Notes: generated by a model not told the origin, from the letters alone. A stretch of DNA of 14,450 bases from Betaproteobacteria bacterium (GCA_007280315.1 QYQC01000251.1:1-14450), one strand, 5' to 3'. Positions 1-7,653 are shown, numbered from the stretch's first letter. Made by a program: numbers and translations.

Positions 1-1
1 A

Positions 2-1093
2 TACAATATTCGCTACATTTCCAGCACCGTGATCGGTGAATGGGCGCGCGACAAGCTGACGCGCTATTCGCTGCTGACCGGCAACGGCGACCCCTACATC
101 TGGGATTTCGGCTCGGCTGCACGGCATCACAGGCTGCATGCGCCCTGGCTGCATCACGACCATTGCCGCGCCGGCATGCTCGGCCTGCGTGGCGCGACCG
201 GCGCCGACATCACGCTGTTTCGCAATGCCGCGCAGGAAATAAAATCCGTCCTCGACGCCGAGGGCGTGGGCGACATGCCGCTGGGCGTGGACATGGTCGA
301 GCTGCCGATGATTTTCGAGCTACAGCGCGCCGGCATCGAAGTGCGCGATGGGCAGCAGACGATGCTCTCGGCGCGCGAGGTGAAAAACATCGACGAACTG
401 ACACTGCTCAATATGGCTTCGGCCATGGTGGACGGTGTGTACCAGGACATTGCGGAAGCGCTGAAGCCGGGGGTGCGCGAATCGGACATCGTTGCGCTTG
501 CAACCAAGCGGCTGTACGAAATGGGCTCGGACTGCGTCGAGGCGATCAATTCGATCGCGGGCGAGCGCTGCTCACCGCATCCGCATAACTTCACCGACCG
601 CCTGATCCGTCCCGGCGACCAGGCGTTCTTCGACATCATTCAGTCGTTCATGGGTTATCGCACCTGCTATTACCGCACTTTCAACGTCGGGCGCGCGACT
701 TCGGCGCAGCGCACCGCCTACAAGAAGGCGCGCGAATGGATGGACAAGGCGATCGATTTGCTGCGCCCAGGCATCAGCAGCGATCGCATCGCGGCGGCAC
801 TGCCCAAGGCGGAGCAGGCCGGCTTTGCCAGCGAAATGGACGCCTTCGGCTTGAACTTTTGCCATGGTCTCGGCCTCGGGTTGCACGAGCGGCCGCTGAT
901 CTCGCGCCTCACTTCGTTCAAGGAACCGATCGAACTCAAGGTCGGCATGGTGTTCGCGGTGGAGACCTACTGCCCCGCCACCGACGGCGTGTCGGCGGCG
1001 CGCATTGAGGAAGAAGTGATTCTGACGCCCAAGGGCCCGCAGATCATTTCACTTTATCCGGCAGAGGAACTGCCGATTTCCAATCCGTATTGA
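2..1093 (+). CDS. M24-family (pita-bread fold) metallopeptidase-like protein, 5' partial
   Basis: The reading frame is open to the left edge and reads NIRYIS before the first GTG at 29, so the gene starts outside the window. The N-terminal creatinase-like domain is followed by a C-terminal pita-bread domain. Numbering from the GTG at 29, the visible metal-site residues are D202, H279 (HGLGLGLH, with H286), E312 (VETYCP) and E327 (RIEEE); H184 matches the family's substrate histidine. The second metal aspartate, expected 11 residues after D202, is Cys213 (GYRTCYYRTF). Peptidase activity is therefore uncertain. The family includes Xaa-Pro dipeptidases, creatinase and the DMSP lyase DddP; the N-terminal pattern NIRY...W...WD reminds me of DddP, from memory only. 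The next gene starts 10 bp downstream, so the two are probably co-transcribed. Family assignment is firm; substrate is unknown. Confidence 0.88.
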   Translation, partial: YNIRYISSTVIGEWARDKLTRYSLLTGNGDPYIWDFGSAARHHRLHAPWLHHDHCRAGMLGLRGATGADITLFRNAAQEIKSVLDAEGVGDMPLGVDMVELPMIFELQRAGIEVRDGQQTMLSAREVKNIDELTLLNMASAMVDGVYQDIAEALKPGVRESDIVALATKRLYEMGSDCVEAINSIAGERCSPHPHNFTDRLIRPGDQAFFDIIQSFMGYRTCYYRTFNVGRATSAQRTAYKKAREWMDKAIDLLRPGISSDRIAAALPKAEQAGFASEMDAFGLNFCHGLGLGLHERPLISRLTSFKEPIELKVGMVFAVETYCPATDGVSAARIEEEVILTPKGPQIISLYPAEELPISNPY

Positions 1094-1103
1094 TCGGGGC
1101 AGC

Positions 1104-2054
1104 ATGGCAACGAAAAAACCAAAGATAGGCTGGATCGGCGCCGGCCGCATGGGCTACGAAATGGCGCAGCGTCTGGCGAAGGCCGGCTGCGACCTGACCG
1201 TGTACAACCGTACCCGTGCCAAGGCGGAACCGCTGTCGAAATACGGAGCCAAGATCGCCGACAAGGTGAGCGAGCTCGCCGCCTGCGACGTGGTGTTCTG
1301 CATGGTCTCGACCTACGCCGACGTGAAGGAAGTGATCGCTGGCAAGGGCGGGCTGCTGGCGCAAGCCAGGGCGAAGTCCAAGGGGACGCGCGCGGTGCCG
1401 CGCATCGTCGTCGAATGCTCGTCGATATCGCTCGAGGGCTCGGCCGAGCTGCGCGAAATCCTCGCCGGACACGGCACCCAAATGTTGGCGGCACCGGTGT
1501 CGGGCAACGCCAAGGTGATCAAGGCAGGCAAGCTCTCGATTGTCTGCTCCGGGCCTAAAGAAGGGTATGACGAGGTGTTGCCGCTGTTGAAGATGATCGC
1601 GCCTGCCGCGAGCTATGTCGGCGACGGGGAACTCGCGCGCATCGTCAAGATCTGTCACAACGTGTTCCTCGGCGTGGTGATCCAGTCGCTGTGCGAGATC
1701 ACCATCCTGGCGCAAAAGGCGGGCGTGCCGCGCCACGCTTTTTTGGAATTCATCAACCAGAGCGTAATGGGATCGGTATTCTCGCGTTACAAGACGCCGG
1801 CGCTGGTCAACCTCGATTTCAAGGTGACGTTCACGCCCTATTTGTTGCGCAAGGACATCGACCTGGGCCTGGACGCGGCGCGCAAGTTCGAAGTGCCCTT
1901 GCCGCTGGCATCGATGACGCGCGATCTGGTCCAGAGCATGATGGGTCGGGGCATGACCGAGCAGGACTTCGCCACGCTGTTGTTGCAGCAGGCGCGCGCA
2001 TCGGGCATTGAACTCAAGCCGGAGAACGTGGCGGTGGGCGATGGCCTCGCCTAG
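1104..2054 (+). CDS. NAD(P)-dependent 3-hydroxyacid dehydrogenase (3-hydroxyisobutyrate dehydrogenase family)
   Basis: This 316-residue protein has the length and plan of the beta-hydroxyacid dehydrogenase family. A Rossmann N-terminus carries the dinucleotide loop GWIGAGRMG (residues about 9-17). A substrate-loop motif APVSGN follows, then the catalytic lysine K182 with N186 (VKICHN) and the C-terminal helical motif KDIDLGLDAARKFEVPLP. Members oxidise 3-hydroxyisobutyrate, 3-hydroxypropionate, tartronate semialdehyde or related C3-C4 hydroxyacids. The usual DAPVSGG motif reads AAPVSGN here, so the exact substrate is not fixed by sequence. Beside an mmsA-type dehydrogenase and a beta-alanine transaminase, a 3-hydroxypropionate/malonate-semialdehyde or 3-hydroxyisobutyrate/methylmalonate-semialdehyde role is the natural inference. 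The ATG at 1104 lies 10 bp after the upstream stop. Confidence 0.88.
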   Translation: MATKKPKIGWIGAGRMGYEMAQRLAKAGCDLTVYNRTRAKAEPLSKYGAKIADKVSELAACDVVFCMVSTYADVKEVIAGKGGLLAQARAKSKGTRAVPRIVVECSSISLEGSAELREILAGHGTQMLAAPVSGNAKVIKAGKLSIVCSGPKEGYDEVLPLLKMIAPAASYVGDGELARIVKICHNVFLGVVIQSLCEITILAQKAGVPRHAFLEFINQSVMGSVFSRYKTPALVNLDFKVTFTPYLLRKDIDLGLDAARKFEVPLPLASMTRDLVQSMMGRGMTEQDFATLLLQQARASGIELKPENVAVGDGLA

Positions 2055-2092
2055 AGGGTACGGATACAGATTCCAATTCAATAAACGACAAC

Positions 2093-2099
2093 AGGAGGA
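2093..2099 (+). promoter_or_regulatory. Ribosome binding site for the Bug receptor gene
   Basis: AGGAGGA lies 7 nt before the ATG at 2107. It fixes this start over the in-frame upstream codon at 2008 inside the preceding gene. The chosen start is immediately followed by a clean signal peptide. Confidence 0.8.
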
Positions 2100-2106
2100 G
2101 ATTGCG

Positions 2107-3081
2107 ATGCAGATGCTCAGAAGAATCACAGCCGTGGTGTGCGGCGCGCTTATGTTCGCCTTGGCCGGCGCAGTCGGCGCGCAGACTTACCCGACCAAGC
2201 CGGTGCGCGTGATCATTTCGTTCCCGCCGGGCAGCTCCACCGACATCGTCGGCCGCGTGGTGACGCAAAAGCTGTCGGAGTACTGGAACCAGCCGGTGCT
2301 CGCGGAAAACCGCGGCGGCGCCGGCGGCACCATAGGCGCGGGGGTGGTGGCCAAAGCGGCGCCCGACGGCTATACGCTCTTGATCGATTCTTCGGCGCAT
2401 TCGGTGTCGCCGGCGATCTACGCCAAGCTATCCTACGACACGCTCAAGGACTTCGTCGACATCGCACCGCTCGCCGGTCAACCCAATGTACTGGTGACGC
2501 TCACCACTTCGAAAATCAGAACGGTGGCTGATCTCGTCGCCGAGGCCAAAGCCAACCCGGGAAAGATCAACTTTGCCTCCGCCGGCGTTGGCAGCGGAAC
2601 CCACCTCAACCTTGAGAAATTCAAACTGGTGACGGGCGCAGATGTCACGCACATTCCGTACAAGGGCACGCAGGAGGTGATCACCGATCTGCTCGGCGGG
2701 CGGGTTGAATACTATTTCGCCCCGATATCGGCGGCGCTCTCGAACATCCGCGACGGCAAGCTGCGCGCGATCGCAGTGAGCAGCGCCAAGCGCTCGAGTT
2801 CGCTGCCCGATGTGCCTACGATTGCAGAGTCCGGCGTTCCCGGCTTCGAATTCACGCTCTGGTTCGGCGTATGGGGACCGGCGGGCATGCCCGCCGACGT
2901 CGTCGACAAGATATCGAAGGATGTGAATCGCGCGCTCGCGGACCCCGGCGTGCGCGAACGGCTGGCCAAGCTCGGCAACGATACGATGAACATGACGCCG
3001 GCAGAGTTCAGCCAGTTCGTGCGCAGGGAAATCGACGACTACGCGCGCGTGACCCAGGCGGCCGGCATCAAGCCGCAGTAA
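2107..3081 (+). CDS. Bug-family tripartite tricarboxylate transporter substrate-binding protein
   Basis: This 324-residue periplasmic solute receptor has a signal peptide: MQMLRRI, then a hydrophobic stretch, with likely cleavage at VGA-QTYP. The mature protein shows the Bug/TctC signature: YPTKPVRVIISFPPG near the N-terminus, the STDIVGR ligand loop, the Gly-rich ENRGGAGGTIGA segment, AAPDGYTLL, and further on THIPYKGTQEVITDLLGGRV. The usual family length is about 320-330. Such receptors deliver carboxylates and diverse small molecules to TctAB-type permeases, but no tctA or tctB lies in this window, so it is an orphan receptor here. Its place inside a catabolic operon suggests it captures the operon's substrate, possibly a ureido acid or beta-amino acid; that is inference. 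A GC-rich 6-bp inverted repeat at 3093-3112 follows the gene. Confidence 0.92.
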   Translation: MQMLRRITAVVCGALMFALAGAVGAQTYPTKPVRVIISFPPGSSTDIVGRVVTQKLSEYWNQPVLAENRGGAGGTIGAGVVAKAAPDGYTLLIDSSAHSVSPAIYAKLSYDTLKDFVDIAPLAGQPNVLVTLTTSKIRTVADLVAEAKANPGKINFASAGVGSGTHLNLEKFKLVTGADVTHIPYKGTQEVITDLLGGRVEYYFAPISAALSNIRDGKLRAIAVSSAKRSSSLPDVPTIAESGVPGFEFTLWFGVWGPAGMPADVVDKISKDVNRALADPGVRERLAKLGNDTMNMTPAEFSQFVRREIDDYARVTQAAGIKPQ

Positions 3082-3092
3082 GCGCGACGCGG

Positions 3093-3112
3093 GGGCACAA
3101 CTTTACGTGCCC
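3093..3112 (+). other. Small GC-rich inverted repeat between receptor and dehydrogenase genes
   Basis: GGGCAC and GTGCCC arms enclose an 8-nt loop. There is no T run, so it does not look like a strong terminator. It may be an mRNA processing or stability hairpin separating the highly expressed receptor message from the enzymes. The right arm contains the GTG at 3107, which argues against that codon as the start of the next gene. Confidence 0.35.
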
Positions 3113-3127
3113 GGAGCGCCCCAGTCC

Positions 3128-3132
3128 AAGGA
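3128..3132 (+). promoter_or_regulatory. Ribosome binding site for mmsA-like gene
   Basis: AAGGA sits 10 nt before the ATG at 3143. It supports this start over the in-frame GTG at 3107. Confidence 0.5.
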
Positions 3133-3142
3133 CATCGCGAGC

Positions 3143-4666
3143 ATGAGTATCCCAAATGAAACGGCAGTAACCCAATCCGTTGTGCCTCTGTGGATAAATG
3201 GGGCAGCGGCGACATCCAGCAGCGCGCGCTCGGGCGCCGTCACCAATCCGGCCAGCGGCAAGGTGATCCGGAAAGTGTCCTTCGCCAATGAGGAGGACAT
3301 CGACGCAGCGGTAAAGGCGGCGACTCGCGCGCTGGCCGACTGGGGCAGCGCACCGCCGCTGCGCCGCGCGCGCGTGATGCAGAAGTTTCTTTCCCTGATG
3401 CAGGCCAATCAGAAGGAACTGGCGCGGCTGGTGTCTGAAGAGCATGGCAAGACGCTGCCCGACGCGCTCGGGAGTGTGCAGCGCGGCATCGAAGTGATCG
3501 AATTCGCCTGCGGCATCCCGCACCTGCTGAAGGGCGAGTACACCGAAAACGCCGGTACCGGCGTCGACTGCCACACGCTGCGCCAGCCGGTGGGCGTATG
3601 CGCCGGCATCACGCCTTTCAATTTTCCAGCCATGGTTCCGCTGTGGATGTTTCCGGTGGCAATCGCCTGTGGCAACACGTTCATACTCAAGCCTTCCGAG
3701 AAAGTGCCCTCGACCAGCATGCGAATGGCCGAGCTTTTCAGCGAGGCCGGACTGCCCGACGGCGTGTTCAACGTGGTTCACGGCGACAAGGAGGCGGTGG
3801 ACGCGATTCTCGGCCATCCTGGCATCCAAGCCGTTTCGTTCGTCGGATCAACGCCGATCGCGAAATACATCTACGAGACCTGCGCCAGGAACGGCAAACG
3901 GGTGCAGGCGCTGGGTGGGGCAAAGAACCATGCCGTGGTGCTGCCCGACGCAGATCTGGAATTCACCGCCGATGCGCTGATCGGCGCGGCGTACGGATCG
4001 GCGGGCGAGCGCTGCATGGCGATTTCGGCAGTGGTGGCGGTGGGTGCCAGCGGCGATCCGCTGGTGAAATTGCTCAAGGAAAAGGCGGCGAAAATCAAGG
4101 TCGGGCCCGGCGATGGCGAGGGCGTGGAAATGGGGCCGCTGGTCACGCAGGCGCATCGCGACAAGGTCGCCGGCTACGTTGACAGTGGTGTTGCCGAAGG
4201 CGCGACGCTGGTGCTCGACGGGCGAAACCGGAAAGTCGCCGGCTACGAAAACGGGTTTTTCATCGGTACCACCCTGTTCGATCGCGTCACGCCCGGAATG
4301 AAAATCTACCAGGACGAAATCTTCGGCCCGGTGCTGGTGGTATTGCGCGCGGATACGATGGAGGCGGCGATAGCGCTGGTCAATGCCAATCCCTATGGAA
4401 ACGGTACGGCGATTTTTACCAACTCGGGTGGAGCCGCGCGCCGCTTCGAGGAGGAGATTCAGGTCGGCATGGTGGGCGTGAACGTTCCGATCCCGGTGCC
4501 CATGGCGTTTTACTCTTTCGGCGGCTGGAAGAATTCCTTGTTCGGCGACCTGCATGTGCACGGTGCCGAAGGGGTCAAGTTTTATACTCGCACCAAGGTC
4601 GTGACCACGCGTTGGCCGCATGAAGACACGCCCGCAGCCGGCCTGAGCATGCCGACGCTTGGCTAA
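3143..4666 (+). CDS. mmsA: CoA-acylating methylmalonate-/malonate-semialdehyde dehydrogenase
   Basis: This 507-residue protein is the normal size for the MmsA branch of the aldehyde dehydrogenase superfamily. The enzyme converts methylmalonate semialdehyde to propionyl-CoA, or malonate semialdehyde to acetyl-CoA, using NAD+ and CoA with loss of CO2. Visible signatures are the NAD-binding segment ITPFNFPAMVPLWMFP with downstream KPSEKVPS, GSTPIAKYIYE, the MmsA-specific LGGAKNHAVVLPDAD, and the catalytic cysteine C291 in GERCMA. The general-base glutamate found in hydrolytic ALDHs (ELGGK) is absent, as expected for a CoA-dependent enzyme. The ATG at 3143 was chosen because of the AAGGA 10 nt upstream. 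The neighbouring beta-alanine transaminase would supply malonate semialdehyde. This is also the activity needed for valine or 3-aminoisobutyrate degradation; the sequence does not separate the two. Confidence 0.95.
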   Translation: MSIPNETAVTQSVVPLWINGAAATSSSARSGAVTNPASGKVIRKVSFANEEDIDAAVKAATRALADWGSAPPLRRARVMQKFLSLMQANQKELARLVSEEHGKTLPDALGSVQRGIEVIEFACGIPHLLKGEYTENAGTGVDCHTLRQPVGVCAGITPFNFPAMVPLWMFPVAIACGNTFILKPSEKVPSTSMRMAELFSEAGLPDGVFNVVHGDKEAVDAILGHPGIQAVSFVGSTPIAKYIYETCARNGKRVQALGGAKNHAVVLPDADLEFTADALIGAAYGSAGERCMAISAVVAVGASGDPLVKLLKEKAAKIKVGPGDGEGVEMGPLVTQAHRDKVAGYVDSGVAEGATLVLDGRNRKVAGYENGFFIGTTLFDRVTPGMKIYQDEIFGPVLVVLRADTMEAAIALVNANPYGNGTAIFTNSGGAARRFEEEIQVGMVGVNVPIPVPMAFYSFGGWKNSLFGDLHVHGAEGVKFYTRTKVVTTRWPHEDTPAAGLSMPTLG

Positions 4667-4726
4667 GTCCGGAACGCGCACGGCAACCCGTGCGCCGATC
4701 CCAGGAAAGTTTCGCATCGCAGTAGC

Positions 4727-4733
4727 AGGAGAG
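4727..4733 (+). promoter_or_regulatory. Ribosome binding site for the transaminase gene
   Basis: AGGAGAG lies 6 nt before the ATG at 4740. It selects this start over an upstream in-frame codon at 4659 that overlaps the mmsA stop. Confidence 0.7.
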
Positions 4734-4739
4734 CAAATC

Positions 4740-6074
4740 ATGAACGCCACGCCAGCGCCGTCGCAGCCGCTCGATCTCGAGCACTACTGGATGCCCTATA
4801 CGAATAACCGCAACTTCAAGCGCTCGCCGAAAATGATCGCTTCGGCGGAAGGCATGTACTACACCACCATGGAAGGCAAGAAAGTGCTCGACGGCCTGGC
4901 GACGCTGTGGTGCGTCAACGCCGGACATTGCCGGCCGAAAATCGTCGAGGCGATCCGCAAGCAGGCGGGCATCCTTGATTTCTCCTCCTCGTTCTCACTC
5001 GGCCATCCGCTGCCGTTCGAGGTTGCACGCCGCATTGCCGGGCTCACACCCGAAGGCCTGGACCATGTATTTTTCGTCAACTCCGGCTCCGAGGCCGTGG
5101 ACACCGCGCTGAAAATTTCACTGGCCTATCATCGCTTGAAGGGCGAGGGCACGCGCACGCGCTTCATCGGCCGCGAGCGCGGTTACCACGGCGTGAACAT
5201 CGCCGGCATATCGGTGGGCGGGGTGAGCGTCAATCGCAAGGCCTACGGCCTGATGATCCCGGGCGTGGACCACCTGCGCCATACCCAGGACCTCGCACGC
5301 AGCGCATTCTCGCGCGGCCAGCCAGCCGCGGGCGCGGAGTTCGCGGACGAACTGGAACAGCGCATCATCCCCCTGCACGACGCGTCCAATATTGCGGCGG
5401 TCATCGTGGAGCCGGTAGCGGGCGCGGGCGGCGTGCTGATACCGCCGCAGGGCTATCTGCAGCGCTTGCGCCAGATTTGCGACAAGCACGGCATCCTGCT
5501 GATATTCGACGAAGTGATCACTGGCTTCGGCCGTCTCGGCAAGCCGTTTGCAAGCGAGTATTTCGGCGTTACGCCCGATCTCATTACCTTTGCCAAGGGG
5601 ATTACCAGCGGAACCGTGCCCATGGGCGGGGTGATCGTAAAGGGCGAAATCTACGATACCTTCATGCAGGCGTCGGGCAACGGCATCGATTTCTTTCACG
5701 GTTATACCTATTCCGGCCACCCGCTCGCCAGCGCTGCAGCCTTGGGGACCTTGGATACCTATGCAGAAGAGGGCCTGCTGTCGCGGGCGCAGACGCTAGC
5801 CGCGGATTTCGAGAACGGTGTACATTCGTTCAAGGGACTGCCGCATGTGATTGATTGCCGCAATCTCGGCCTGATCGGCGCGATCGAGTTCGCCCCGCGC
5901 GCGGGCGCGCCCGGCGCGCGTGCACAGGAGGTGTTTGGCAAGTGCTGGGATCGCGGTGTGTTCGTGCGCCCGATCGGCGACAACATAGCGTTCTGCCCGC
6001 CCTTGATCGCCGAAAAGAAGCATCTGGACGAGATGTTCGGCGTTGTGGCAGACGCGGTGCGCGAGCTGACCTAG
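4740..6074 (+). CDS. Class III omega-amino acid (beta-alanine):pyruvate aminotransferase
   Basis: This 444-residue PLP enzyme matches the usual length of beta-alanine:pyruvate transaminase. It transfers the amino group of beta-alanine to pyruvate, giving malonate semialdehyde and alanine. Family features in order are HYWMPYTNNR near the N-terminus, the phosphate-binding NSGSEAVDTALK, GYHG, D257 of IFDEVITGFGR that binds the pyridine nitrogen, and the Schiff-base lysine K286 in FAKGITSG. HGYTYSGHPLA follows, then the C-terminal VRPIGDNIAFCPPL. The mmsA-transaminase gene pair is a recurring arrangement for beta-alanine use. It sits 73 bp after mmsA and is followed in the same frame by the carbamoylase coding region directly after its TAG stop. 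Other omega-amino acids such as 3-aminoisobutyrate could also be substrates. Confidence 0.93.
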   Translation: MNATPAPSQPLDLEHYWMPYTNNRNFKRSPKMIASAEGMYYTTMEGKKVLDGLATLWCVNAGHCRPKIVEAIRKQAGILDFSSSFSLGHPLPFEVARRIAGLTPEGLDHVFFVNSGSEAVDTALKISLAYHRLKGEGTRTRFIGRERGYHGVNIAGISVGGVSVNRKAYGLMIPGVDHLRHTQDLARSAFSRGQPAAGAEFADELEQRIIPLHDASNIAAVIVEPVAGAGGVLIPPQGYLQRLRQICDKHGILLIFDEVITGFGRLGKPFASEYFGVTPDLITFAKGITSGTVPMGGVIVKGEIYDTFMQASGNGIDFFHGYTYSGHPLASAAALGTLDTYAEEGLLSRAQTLAADFENGVHSFKGLPHVIDCRNLGLIGAIEFAPRAGAPGARAQEVFGKCWDRGVFVRPIGDNIAFCPPLIAEKKHLDEMFGVVADAVRELT

Positions 6075-6083
6075 GCCGCCGTC

Positions 6084-7328
6084 CTGAACACCGCTTTCAA
6101 GCTGGCAGACGCACGCATCAACGCCGATCGCCTGTGGGATTCGTTGATGCAGATGGCGAAAATCGGCGCCACGCCCAAGGGCGGCGTAAAACGACTGACG
6201 CTGACCGAAACCGACCGCCAGGGGCGCGATCTTTTCATTTCCTGGTGCAAGGCAGCCGGACTTGCCGTAAGCGTGGATGGCGTTGGCAATCTGTTCGCGC
6301 GACGGTCTGGACGCAATGACGCGTTGCCGCCGGTGGTCGCAGGCAGCCATCTCGACACCCAGCCCTCGGGCGGGCGCTTCGACGGCTGCTACGGCGTAAT
6401 GGCCGCGCTGGAAGTCGCGCGCAGCCTGAACGACCAAAATCTACAGACAGAAGCGCCGTTCGAAGTTGCGATGTGGACCAATGAAGAGGGCACGCGCTTT
6501 CTGCCGGTAATGGGCGGTTCGGGCGCGTTTGCGGGGGTGCACACGGTAGAGGAGATACTGGCGGCACCTGATGTCGATGGCGTTACATTCGGCGACGCAC
6601 TTCGCGCGATCGGCTACGCCGGCGTCCGGCCCGTCGGCGGGCGTCGCCTGGGAGCCTATTTCGAGGCGCACATCGAACAGGGCCCGCTGCTGGAGAACAC
6701 CGGCAATACCATAGGCGTCGTCACCGGGGCACTCGGCCAACGCTGGTTCGAAGTGACCGTCAGCGGCATGGACGCTCACGCCGGCCCCACCCCAATGCAC
6801 CTGCGGCGCGATGCGCTCCATGGCGCAAGTTTTCTGATTCAGGAGGTCAACCGGCTGGCCAGGGCAACCGAGCATTCCCGCGGTACGGTAGGCATGATTG
6901 TGAACCGGCCCAACTCGCGCAATGTCGTGCCTGGAAAAACCGTGTTCTCCGTGGACTTCCGCGACACCGAGGTTTCAGGCCTGGACCGGATGGAACAGGG
7001 TTTGCGCGCGGCAGCCGGCCGGATCGCCGCGGAACAAGGGCTGGAAATCGATCTTCGCCAGACCATCTTCTTTCCGCCTTGCCACTTTGACCCGAAATGC
7101 GTTTCGGCAGTGCGCGCGGGCGTCGAGGGCATGGGCTTCCCCCGCATGGATATCGTCAGCGGCGCGGGCCACGACGCCGTCCACATTGCCGGTGTGGCGC
7201 CCACTGGAATGATTTTCGTGCCTTGCGAAGGTGGCATCAGCCATAACGAAATCGAAAATGCCAAGCCTGAAGACCTCGCCGCGGGCTGCAATGTGCTGTT
7301 GCAGGCGGTAATGGCGCGGGCGGGCTAG
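6084..7328 (+). CDS. Zn-dependent N-carbamoyl-beta-alanine / N-carbamoyl-L-amino-acid hydrolase (M20 family)
   Basis: This M20-type amidohydrolase is of the beta-ureidopropionase/L-carbamoylase/allantoate amidohydrolase group. It would release NH3 and CO2 from N-carbamoyl-beta-alanine to give beta-alanine for the upstream transaminase. Numbering from 6084 (414 residues), the metal-site pattern is complete: H89 (GSHLDT), D100 (GGRFDG), E134/E135 (TNEEG), H196 (EAHIEQG) and H387 (GISHNEIE). The dimerisation-domain motif VTGALGQRWFEVTVSGMDAH is also present. The start is problematic. Family-like sequence (ARINADRLWDSLMQMAKIGATPKGG) extends upstream of the first standard start codons (TTG 6144, ATG 6147), and the only possible start between there and the transaminase TAG at 6072 is CTG, at 6084 or later. 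I give 6084 because it yields the normal family length; 6144 or 6147 is the conservative alternative. Function is well supported, the start is not. Confidence 0.87.
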   Translation: MNTAFKLADARINADRLWDSLMQMAKIGATPKGGVKRLTLTETDRQGRDLFISWCKAAGLAVSVDGVGNLFARRSGRNDALPPVVAGSHLDTQPSGGRFDGCYGVMAALEVARSLNDQNLQTEAPFEVAMWTNEEGTRFLPVMGGSGAFAGVHTVEEILAAPDVDGVTFGDALRAIGYAGVRPVGGRRLGAYFEAHIEQGPLLENTGNTIGVVTGALGQRWFEVTVSGMDAHAGPTPMHLRRDALHGASFLIQEVNRLARATEHSRGTVGMIVNRPNSRNVVPGKTVFSVDFRDTEVSGLDRMEQGLRAAAGRIAAEQGLEIDLRQTIFFPPCHFDPKCVSAVRAGVEGMGFPRMDIVSGAGHDAVHIAGVAPTGMIFVPCEGGISHNEIENAKPEDLAAGCNVLLQAVMARAG

Positions 7329-7371
7329 TGCGGGGCAATTGCCAGGAACGGTCGATCTGTCCGGGAGAGAT

Positions 7372-7412
7372 CCAGGCAGCTAAGTAAGCCCGTTCTGGCT
7401 GCTGGTATTTTT
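7372..7412 (+). terminator. Probable intrinsic terminator of the catabolic operon
   Basis: CCAGGCAGC and GCTGCTGG form a stem with one bulged G. An inner AGCC/GGCT helix closes a 6-nt loop, and TATTTTT follows immediately. It lies about 45 bp after the carbamoylase stop, in the right orientation. Confidence 0.55.
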
Positions 7413-7452
7413 GTGCAATTATTAACTCGCTGAAAAATAACCAGTTACGCTA

Positions 7453-7481
7453 TTGTAAGCATCGTTGTACAATGATATTAA
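7453..7481 (+). promoter_or_regulatory. Possible promoter reading toward the antisense of the regulator gene
   Basis: A TTGTAA -35-like box (7453-7458), a 17-bp spacer and a TATTAA -10-like box (7476-7481) are present, each 4 of 6 matches to consensus. The first iteron lies in the spacer. A transcript would run into the 3' end of the minus-strand regulator as antisense RNA. This is a weak prediction in AT-rich DNA, where such matches arise by chance. Confidence 0.25.
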
Positions 7482-7520
7482 TGTTTATTGCAATGATAGT
7501 TTTCAGTATTGCAATGATAG
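7465..7520 (+). repeat. Iteron array A: three 13-bp direct repeats at exact 21-bp spacing
   Basis: The copies are 7465-7477 TTGTACAATGATA (variant), 7486-7498 TATTGCAATGATA and 7507-7519 TATTGCAATGATA; the last two also share a following G. The CAATGATA cores begin at 7470, 7491 and 7512, so the period is exactly 21 bp, two helical turns, placing all copies on one DNA face. The core ATTGCAAT is itself a palindrome. The array lies downstream of the winged-helix gene, about 130 bp beyond its stop codon. The same perfect 13-mer recurs at 8547-8559 upstream of that gene. Confidence 0.9.
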
Positions 7521-7653
7521 CCGACTGCAGCTTCAAACGGTTTACCATTTATTATTCAATTGATTATATCCAGAACCCCGGGCTGGCTAAATTCACAGCA
7601 GTTCGACGCGGCTAGCCGCAGGGCGGATGACGCCAAATCGCAGGCAACCTTCG

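Larger units (their letters stand above)
7413..7653. other. AT-rich gene-free stretch with iteron array
   Basis: No credible gene lies between the operon terminator and the end of the minus-strand regulator. The first part, to about 7570, is much richer in A/T than the surrounding genes and holds the direct repeats described separately. The second part contains a perfect 12-bp palindrome GCGGCTAGCCGC at 7608-7619, 35 bp beyond the regulator's stop. It has no following T run, so it is a poor terminator candidate. Confidence 0.6.

Noticed and set aside
1044..2129. Long minus-strand open frame opposite the hydroxyacid dehydrogenase gene
   Set aside because: It lies antisense to a clear dehydrogenase gene. 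Its His/Arg/Gln-rich translation has no domain character and is a typical shadow in GC-rich DNA.
3068..3829. Minus-strand open frame opposite mmsA
   Set aside because: Antisense to the unmistakable aldehyde dehydrogenase; composition is that of a shadow frame.
7465..7520. CRISPR array
   Set aside because: Repeats are only about 13 bp with 8-bp gaps, far too short for CRISPR repeats and spacers, and no cas gene is present.
7608..7619. Palindrome GCGGCTAGCCGC as terminator or recombination site
   Set aside because: As RNA it gives only a 4-bp stem and no T run follows; no partner copy or integrase is visible, so no function is assigned.
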